A DNA stretch of 64,000 nucleotides from Candidatus Nitrososphaera gargensis Ga9.2 (GTDB lineage: Archaea; Thermoproteota; Nitrososphaeria; Nitrososphaerales; Nitrososphaeraceae), in contig NC_018719.1 in NCBI RefSeq assembly GCF_000303155.1, forward strand, positions 310,001 through 374,000, in the 5' to 3' direction. Below are positions 59,135 to 64,000 of the stretch, one piece after another (position 1 is the stretch's first letter; each line of letters starts with the position of its first letter). Under the pieces are notes generated by a model. The model had not been told where the DNA came from and ran no database searches. It was given only the letters and a program-made list of their open reading frames with translations. A program made the translations under genes and the position numbers.

Positions 59135-59509
59135 ATGATGGAAGAATCTGCAAGCGAAGTGGCCAAGCGCGAGCTACTCAACTGGCCCGGCGTGACGGTG
59201 CACGATCATCGCTTTGGCGGGCTCGAATTCCGAGTCAACGGAAGGGAGATGGGGCACATACATGGAGACGAGCTGGCAGACCTGCCGCTTCCAAAAGACA
59301 TAAGCAGAAAACTCATTGCTCAGGGCAAGGTCTCGCCGCACCACTTTATCCCCCAGTCTGGGTGGATAAGCTACTACATCAACGGAACGGCCGACATTCC
59401 CGGCCTGATAGAACTGTTCAGGATGCAGTACGAGCGCATGACAAGCTATGGCAAAAAGAGCAAGTCTGCCCCTGCTACTACTCCCGTATCCTCAGCTCAA
59501 ACTCCCTGA
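59135..59509 (+). CDS. luciferase-domain (DUF5519-like) protein
   Basis: The 124-residue protein reads SEVAKRELLNWPGVTVHDHRFGG, LEFRVNGREMGHIHGDELADLPLP and HHFIPQSGWISYYINGTADI, the pattern of the small luciferase-like/DUF5519 family, where a histidine-rich core (GHIHGD, PHHF) is conserved. Function in archaea is unknown. Its 3' end overlaps the convergent membrane protein by 32 bases. Confidence 0.75.
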   Translation: MMEESASEVAKRELLNWPGVTVHDHRFGGLEFRVNGREMGHIHGDELADLPLPKDISRKLIAQGKVSPHHFIPQSGWISYYINGTADIPGLIELFRMQYERMTSYGKKSKSAPATTPVSSAQTP

Positions 59510-59921
59510 CATCAGACTGTGTCCCCTCTACAAAGAGCACCCCTTTGACTGTATAGACTGCTTCTCTTGCCGGCGCGCTGGCGGCAGTTATCATGACCTG
59601 CATCTGGCCTGTTCGCGCGTCCTTGCTCTGGAGGTCGGGCAGGTCAACCGTGGGCCTGTCGATAGACAGGTAGGGCTGGTAGCTGGAAGGCTCTATGACA
59701 GTGACCACCCTTGCGTCGGTGATGGCTCTGGATTCAAGGTTCTGCACGTTGAACACGATCTTGGTTGCTTCACCCACCCTGATGTCGATCCTGTCGGGAG
59801 TAAACTCGGTAAACCTCACGTTTGGCGCGCCAGTATTGGCTTGCCTTGGCATTGCAAAGACGATGACTGCGACAGCGATCGCAACGACCAGAGCGGCGAT
59901 CGCTATTACCTTCAGAAGCAA
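59478..59921 (-). CDS. membrane-anchored Ig-like (CARDB-type) protein
   Basis: The 147-residue protein has an N-terminal helix (VIAIAALVVAIAVAVIVFAM) followed by a single beta-sandwich (FTPDRIDIRVGEATKIVFNV, QNLESRAITDARVVTV) resembling cell-adhesion-related CARDB domains. It faces outward, anchored at its N-terminus. No enzymatic motif; surface or assembly role by inference. It is upstream of a membrane coiled-coil gene on the opposite side. Confidence 0.65.
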   Translation of the reverse strand: MLLKVIAIAALVVAIAVAVIVFAMPRQANTGAPNVRFTEFTPDRIDIRVGEATKIVFNVQNLESRAITDARVVTVIEPSSYQPYLSIDRPTVDLPDLQSKDARTGQMQVMITAASAPAREAVYTVKGVLFVEGTQSDVREFELRIRE

Positions 59922-59975
59922 CGATCAAAATACTGCTATTTTGTATAAACGCGAATGGTGTCTTTGTAATATAAG

Positions 59976-60338
59976 CTAGTTGTAGAATGAAAACTCTGAC
60001 GACTTTCTTACGTAAATGACGTCTTGCGGCTTGTTGTGTGGCTGCGCTGCGCCTTCTGGTTTTTTATCTACTTCCTTTGTCGTTGTATTATTATTGACTT
60101 CAGGCTGTATGCTCTTTAGCTGCTCTGACATTTTGTCAAACTTGGCGCTCAAATCGCTGATGCTCTTTTCAATCTTGCCTGCGTCCGCGCTTGCAGCCTT
60201 GCTCTTGCTTGCTGCAATGACCGCGGCGGCAATACCTGCACCCATGGCAGCCATATTGAGTGCGGTGATTATCACCTCGAAACTCTTTTTCTTTTGAGAA
60301 GAAACCTCGTCGTCCATCTCTTCAATTGGATTATGCAA
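59976..60338 (-). CDS. membrane protein with coiled coil
   Basis: The 120-residue protein has a hydrophobic helix at about 24-43 (VIITALNMAAMGAGIAAAVIAA), a coiled coil (AGKIEKSISDLSAKFDKMSEQL) and a polar Asn/Thr/Lys-rich end (NNNTTTKEVDKKPEG). It probably forms an oligomer anchored in the membrane. No family recognised. An AT-rich gap with integrase-N-like remnants lies upstream. Confidence 0.55.
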   Translation of the reverse strand: MHNPIEEMDDEVSSQKKKSFEVIITALNMAAMGAGIAAAVIAASKSKAASADAGKIEKSISDLSAKFDKMSEQLKSIQPEVNNNTTTKEVDKKPEGAAQPHNKPQDVIYVRKSSEFSFYN

Positions 60339-60379
60339 AACGAACTCTTATACCTTGTTCCAGTACTATCGATCTATTA

Positions 60380-60669
60380 CATTTTTTACGGCCAGCAAAA
60401 ACGATAATAATCTTCTCACAACTCCTTTTGTAAGATGATTTTGATCGTCATTATTGAAGAGCTTTCTAAATGATGAAAGCTGTTTATCATTAAGGTAACT
60501 ATGTTCTGACAGTAACGGAAGCTCTAGATCCAGAGTGTCTAAGCTCTTTCTTTATACGGTATCTAGCATCAATGGCAGGCTTTCCTTCCAGCTTTATCTT
60601 GCCTGTCAAAAAGTCTAATTCAAACTTTGACAGCAAATATGATTCAGCAATCAATAGTAATGCGCTGGT
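60380..60669 (-). pseudogene. decayed integrase-N-like domain gene
   Basis: The minus strand reads AESYLLSKFELDFLTGKIKLEG, IDARYRIKKELRHS, then, after a frame change near 60545, LDLELPLLSEHSYL and FRKLFNNDDQ to a stop near 60380. The order FELDxLxGK, YRIKxxL, LELPLL matches the intN fragment at 35.8-36.2 kb and the gene at 5942. It is a broken copy. The rest of 60339-60882 shows no intact gene. Confidence 0.55.
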
Positions 60670-60882
60670 TCAAAAGTATTCTGATGCTTGCTTCTATCTA
60701 GGCATATCTGCTACTCTAGGTTGAAAATGATGTACAATGAACCAAATCTGAATCGGTTATCTAATGGCAGAGATAGTTGCTGGATAAAGATGCAAAGGTC
60801 TGATAGCGATGAGATATTGAGACACTTGCTTATTCATAGACCTCAACCACTCTTTTCGACTCCAAATCCACCCATGCAGAGA

Positions 60883-61251
60883 TTACCTGTCGTCTCCTTC
60901 GACAAAGAAGTTGAGAAATGGATACTGAGTTGGATTTTGTGAAGTAGGTGATACTCCATGCGGCCCTGCATCATCAACAAATGCGTATCCAATCAAATGA
61001 TATTCTTGTCCGTTTACAATTTCGGCAATTTTGTCATCAGCCCTTGCAATCTTTTCTGCTTCCCATATATCTGCACAATTATAGCCAAATTTTAGCTCAG
61101 CATTTGCAGGAGCGCACGTAAATTGAGTATATTCTATATCATCATTATCAACAAACTTTTGTTGAGCCATTGCTGGCAAATATAACAGTACACCTAATAT
61201 GGCCATGCCAAGAATAAATACAGCAAGCGAAGAAGAGCGCCAGCTAGCCAT
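60883..61251 (-). CDS. secreted protein with two Cys
   Basis: The 122-residue protein has a signal peptide (SLAVFILGMAILGVLLYLPAMA) and an ectodomain reading NDDIEYTQFTCAPANAELKFG, YNCADIWEAEKIARADDKIAE and HLIGYAFVDDAGPHGV. One disulfide is likely. It overlaps the upstream zinc-ribbon gene by eight bases and is the last gene of a four-gene minus-strand operon. Function unknown. Confidence 0.65.
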   Translation of the reverse strand: MASWRSSSLAVFILGMAILGVLLYLPAMAQQKFVDNDDIEYTQFTCAPANAELKFGYNCADIWEAEKIARADDKIAEIVNGQEYHLIGYAFVDDAGPHGVSPTSQNPTQYPFLNFFVEGDDR

Positions 61252-61525
61252 ACATTGCTAAGGTTATCTTTGCCTCTATTTCTGGTTTTATCCAAATTTT
61301 TTTCTTCTGTTTATCATCTGGGTGTTTCTTTTGGTTGTTCAATTTGGTTGGTTTGAAGTTAAATGGAGGTAAAGGAAAAAAGTTTACTCTATCGTATGAA
61401 CCCCACCTATTACCATCACTATCAAAGATCAGCATCGCTAATGCCTGACAACAATGGGACTCGTGCTCTTCCATAATGAATTTGCCGCTGCATCGGCAAC
61501 ACTGAATGATGTTTTCGGATGCCAT
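61244..61525 (-). CDS. zinc-ribbon protein
   Basis: The 93-residue protein begins with a Cys-rich knuckle (IIQCCRCSGKFIMEEHESHCC), then a WGSYDRVNFFPLPPFNF segment and a very basic region (NNQKKHPDDKQKKKIWIKP). Zinc binding and nucleic acid interaction are likely. It is nine bases downstream of the 61534 gene and overlaps the 60883 gene, in one operon. Confidence 0.6.
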   Translation of the reverse strand: MASENIIQCCRCSGKFIMEEHESHCCQALAMLIFDSDGNRWGSYDRVNFFPLPPFNFKPTKLNNQKKHPDDKQKKKIWIKPEIEAKITLAMYG

Positions 61526-61533
61526 CTATGTTC

Positions 61534-61953
61534 TCACTTTGTTTCGATCCGCGTAGGACCATAACTGATCTTGCCCTCAGAAGGCGCTTTTGGATGCTGT
61601 TTTAGGTATTGCTGAATCACAGGCAGTACATCCATTCCTCCAGTAACTACGGCAATGTAGTAGATCATGAGAGCATTCATTTCCACCATTGGTGTCTTTA
61701 CCTCGGCAATTACCTTCCAGTTCACATCTGAAATCTGCCAGCCATTAGAACCAATTTGAGGATGCAAATTCCTTTGCAAGAATGTCATAGTAACTATGCC
61801 TTGTACCTCATCGACACCTATCATGATCTTCTCAGCAAATACACTACCGAAATCCGTTGGAACAACTTTTGGATGTGTTTCTATAAACCGAGAGCTGCCG
61901 CCAATTGTACGTAGCTCAGCGTCAGAAGGTTTCTTTTGTTCTTCTGTGGTCAT
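61534..61953 (-). CDS. soluble conserved-looking protein of the RHH operon
   Basis: The 139-residue protein reads ELRTIGGSSRFIETHPKVVPT, FAEKIMIGVDEVQGIVTMTFLQRNLHP, INWKVIAEVKTPMVEMNALMI-like helical end and PVIQQYLKQHPKAPSEG. Its ATG overlaps the stop of the ribbon-helix-helix gene (ATGA). The coupling to a DNA-binding protein suggests a two-gene module, for example a regulator with an effector. No family recognised. Confidence 0.55.
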   Translation of the reverse strand: MTTEEQKKPSDAELRTIGGSSRFIETHPKVVPTDFGSVFAEKIMIGVDEVQGIVTMTFLQRNLHPQIGSNGWQISDVNWKVIAEVKTPMVEMNALMIYYIAVVTGGMDVLPVIQQYLKQHPKAPSEGKISYGPTRIETK

Positions 61954-62138
61954 AGCTTCCCGCCCTTGATCTTTGCGCCTTCAATCTTTCCGCTTGGTAC
62001 AGGCTTGCCAATCTCTTTTGCTAATGCGGTTTCAAATAATTCAGTGACAGTGATGCCGCGCTTGATAGCTTCTATCTTGGCATCCTTCCACAAATCTGGA
62101 TTTACGTTTATTGAAGTAGGTTCACGCTTTACCATCAT
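61950..62138 (-). CDS. ribbon-helix-helix DNA-binding protein
   Basis: From ATG 62138 (MMVKREPTSINVNPDLWKD) the protein shows a beta strand (TSINVN) and two helices (PDLWKDAKIEAIKRG, TVTELFETALAKEIG), the MetJ/Arc fold, ending in a Gly/Lys-rich tail. The frame is open 13 codons further upstream, but that part overlaps the operator region. TACCATCA repeats and palindromes lie directly in front of it, fitting autoregulation. It leads a four-gene operon. Confidence 0.7.
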   Translation of the reverse strand: MMVKREPTSINVNPDLWKDAKIEAIKRGITVTELFETALAKEIGKPVPSGKIEGAKIKGGKL

Positions 62139-62221
62139 ACCATCATACCAATGCCGTATATATAACATTAATGGCATAAGTATTTATAATCATGCCACTA
62201 TACCATTAGTGGTAGACTGGT
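62126..62221. promoter_or_regulatory. divergent operator region between RHH operon and transposase
   Basis: TACCATCA occurs twice in tandem, then TACCAATG (62130-62153), overlapping the RHH start; GGCAT/ATGCC (around 62174-62195) and CCACTA (62195-62200)/TAGTGG (62207-62212) are inverted repeats. TATA-like boxes (gtatatataac; tatttataat) face both genes. The RHH protein is the obvious candidate to bind here, and the transposase gene would be under the same control. Confidence 0.5.
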
Positions 62222-63358
62222 ATGCAAACACAACCAACCGCAAACAATTCGGAAGCTCGGATGACGAGAGGATTGCAGATACTTAAAGGAAAGCAGATCG
62301 TAGAGAACACGGACGGCAGCTTTGCTGTCCCCTCTCAGACGAGCAAGAACATCTATGAAGTAAGGTTGCTCGGTCAAGCTTGGGCGTGTACCTGTCCAGA
62401 CTTTGAGTTTAGACAGATTGATGCTTGCAAGCATATCTTTGCGGTAAAGATGTTCATAGCTGCCAATGTCTACCTGAAAGAAGAACCAAAGCCCAAAGTG
62501 TTTGCTAGTGATGCTATTCCATGTGTCAGATGCGGCTCTATAAGAGTAATTCATTATGGTGTTAGAAGTGGCAAGCAAGTCTACTTCTGTAAAGACTGCA
62601 AGCGCAAGTTTGGCGAACAGTCATTGTTAAAGAAAGTGCAGTTTACTCCAGAGTTGATAACGCTGACATTGGACTTGTACTTTTCGGGACTCTCACTTAG
62701 GAAAGTAGCGCGCAACATTTCAGACCACTTTAACATCCATGTCGAATATACCACGATCTATAGCTGGATAAAGAGGTACGTTCCCATGATAGCCGAATAC
62801 GTCAATACCCTGGCACCAAAGGAGCTCTCAGATACATGGCACGTTGACGAGATGTTTGTTAAACTCAAAGGCGGGCAATTCCACAAGAGCGGCGCAAGGA
62901 TCGGGTTCCTATGGAACATCATGGACAGGCAGACGAGGTTCTTGCTATCTAGCAAACTAAGTGAGGAACGCGACAAGATAGGCGGAATAGCAGCGTTCAA
63001 AGAAGCAATCACTAACGCTCACGGTCTGATACCAAATGAAGTGAGAGCTGACAGCCTGAACAGCTACCCGCATATCGTAAAGACGACATTGCCAAATGCT
63101 AAGCTCATTGCAAAGTGCGGCATCAGAAAGCCACACACAAATAACAACAGGATTGAAAGGCTCAACGGTACACTACGAGAGAGAGTAAAGGTACAACGTG
63201 GATGGAAAACTATAAGCACACCCCTAGCAGAGGGACAGAAATTGCAGTACAATTTCGTAAAGCCACACATGGCACTAGACGGACAGACACCCGCACAAGT
63301 AGCTGGAATTCAAGTTAAAGGATGGGGTGAATTGCTCAAGAGGTCACTTAATAGGTGA
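62222..63358 (+). CDS. DDE transposase with N-terminal SWIM zinc finger (IS6-like)
   Basis: The 378-residue protein starts with a SWIM-type finger (CTCPDFEFRQIDACKH), then a Cys4 ribbon (CVRCGSIRVIHYGVRSGK, FCKDCKRKF), a helix-turn-helix (LSLRKVARNISDHFNI, TIYSWIKRY) and an intact DDE core: WHVDEMFVKLKG, VRADSLNSYPH and NNRIERLNGTLRERVKVQRG. No terminal inverted repeats were found next to it. It may be an active insertion sequence or a domesticated enzyme; the RHH operon divergent to it supports retained control. Confidence 0.8.
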   Translation: MQTQPTANNSEARMTRGLQILKGKQIVENTDGSFAVPSQTSKNIYEVRLLGQAWACTCPDFEFRQIDACKHIFAVKMFIAANVYLKEEPKPKVFASDAIPCVRCGSIRVIHYGVRSGKQVYFCKDCKRKFGEQSLLKKVQFTPELITLTLDLYFSGLSLRKVARNISDHFNIHVEYTTIYSWIKRYVPMIAEYVNTLAPKELSDTWHVDEMFVKLKGGQFHKSGARIGFLWNIMDRQTRFLLSSKLSEERDKIGGIAAFKEAITNAHGLIPNEVRADSLNSYPHIVKTTLPNAKLIAKCGIRKPHTNNNRIERLNGTLRERVKVQRGWKTISTPLAEGQKLQYNFVKPHMALDGQTPAQVAGIQVKGWGELLKRSLNR

Positions 63359-63910
63359 TTCTTGGGCGTCGGTCTGCTTATCACGTGAACCTGTTTCTTC
63401 ATCAGGCGTGATTTTAGGTACTATGTCTTGTAGATTGTTGAGGTGTTTATCAATTATCTGATTGTATTCTTCCACAAGCATTTTTCTTAGCTCGGGCATT
63501 ATCTCTATGGATTTCGGATGAGTACGTAAATTCTTTGCCCAAACCCATTTTTCAAGAACCTTACGATTAAGCAAATAGTATCTATTTTTGATTTTTTCAT
63601 CAATATCCCGAACGAGCTCGTTCCATTCGTCTTGATTGAAGGCATATCTTTCTTGCGGCGTTGTTTGTTGATGCATGAACGCGATAGCATCGTATTTGTA
63701 CTTCATTTTGTCCAAATGATATATCATTGATGATAACAAATCCAATTTCTCTTGGATCAAGCCCATCTTCCGTTGTTTTCCCAATTGGCGCATAGTTAAG
63801 AAGTAATTGAGACTTGCTGAAACTGCACCGCTAACAACTGCTGAGATGCCTACAGTAGAAAGGATGATCTGAACCCAATTTATAGCAGGTTGTGCTTGTT
63901 CGCCTGACAC
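63344..63910 (-). CDS. N-terminally membrane-anchored helical protein
   Basis: The 188-residue protein has one helix at about 11-33 (WVQIILSTVGISAVVSGAVSASL) and then long helices (QRKMGLIQEKLDLLSSMIYHLD, QDEWNELVRDIDEKIKNRYYLL). It overlaps the transposase by 15 bases at the 3' end. The layout resembles archaeal proteins that anchor helical bundles at the membrane. Function unknown. Confidence 0.65.
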   Translation of the reverse strand: MSGEQAQPAINWVQIILSTVGISAVVSGAVSASLNYFLTMRQLGKQRKMGLIQEKLDLLSSMIYHLDKMKYKYDAIAFMHQQTTPQERYAFNQDEWNELVRDIDEKIKNRYYLLNRKVLEKWVWAKNLRTHPKSIEIMPELRKMLVEEYNQIIDKHLNNLQDIVPKITPDEETGSRDKQTDAQESPIK

Positions 63911-64000
63911 ATAAGAGCCAAGTTATGGTATATATTTATAGAATTTGGGCATCTCACCAACCATTTTTGAACAACCATTTTTAACACCACCTAGATTGAA

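Noticed and set aside
60688-60942. 84-residue plus-strand frame
   Set aside because: Overlaps the 3' end of the secreted-protein gene at 60883 and lacks protein features; no support.

Overview
The window looks like the chromosome of an ammonia-oxidising thaumarchaeote close to Nitrososphaera (soil group I.1b). The support is a NirK-type multicopper oxidase, a eukaryote-type topoisomerase IB, a P-II protein, a PEFG-CTERM surface protein, RNA polymerase subunit P, ribosomal protein S11, a PDCD5-family protein, Alba, RtcB, a split MetH, many very small zinc-finger proteins, and tRNA genes with short introns. This assignment rests on gene content and protein families, not on a database search.

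Layout. 0-6.3 kb is an accessory, partly decayed margin: a winged-helix/membrane pair, remnants of a CbtA-like transporter and a YVTN beta-propeller, then an intact redox group (YHS protein, CcdA-like membrane protein, thioredoxin), a gene-poor stretch and a small ribbon-helix-helix gene. 6.3-34.6 kb is a stable core: P-II, NirK, zinc-finger proteins, RpoP, pyruvate phosphate dikinase, TRIC-like channel, MBL-fold nuclease, PurN, MFS transporter, UbiE-like methyltransferase, DUF1998 helicase, topoisomerase IB, a membrane-anchored winged-helix sensor, CBS-zinc-finger protein, tRNA-Met, tRNA-Phe, PurB, RtcB-PDCD5, S11, ThiL and a phosphoglucosamine/phosphomannomutase.

34.6-44.5 kb is the mobile part. 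A decayed TnpB element ends just before tRNA-Thr(CGT). From that tRNA to a partial copy of its 3' half at about 43.2 kb lies a 7.4 kb integrated element. Its integrase is split: the N-terminal part reads into the tRNA at the left end and the C-terminal part leaves the second att copy at the right end, both in the same frame through the shared sequence. Inside are a metallopeptidase, a winged-helix regulator, a long non-coding stretch with palindromes and a helically phased 10-11 bp repeat array, a two-gene unit of a 49-residue protein and a GNAT enzyme that resembles a toxin-antitoxin pair, a large frameshifted protein with a C-terminal winged helix, and a membrane protein. Two MEDS (DcmR-type sensory) proteins lie just outside its right end.

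44.6-60 kb returns to core genes: surface and membrane proteins, an anion transporter, alcohol dehydrogenase, Nudix hydrolase, asparaginyl-tRNA synthetase, Alba with a basic tail, and methionine synthase as two separate genes (homocysteine domain; pterin/B12/reactivation domains). 60.3-64 kb is accessory again: a decayed integrase-N-like gene, a four-gene minus-strand operon led by a ribbon-helix-helix protein, and a DDE transposase with a SWIM zinc finger.

Long housekeeping frames are intact, while frameshifts cluster in the accessory regions. Most lie in short homopolymers, so real decay and assembly error both need to be considered for those loci.
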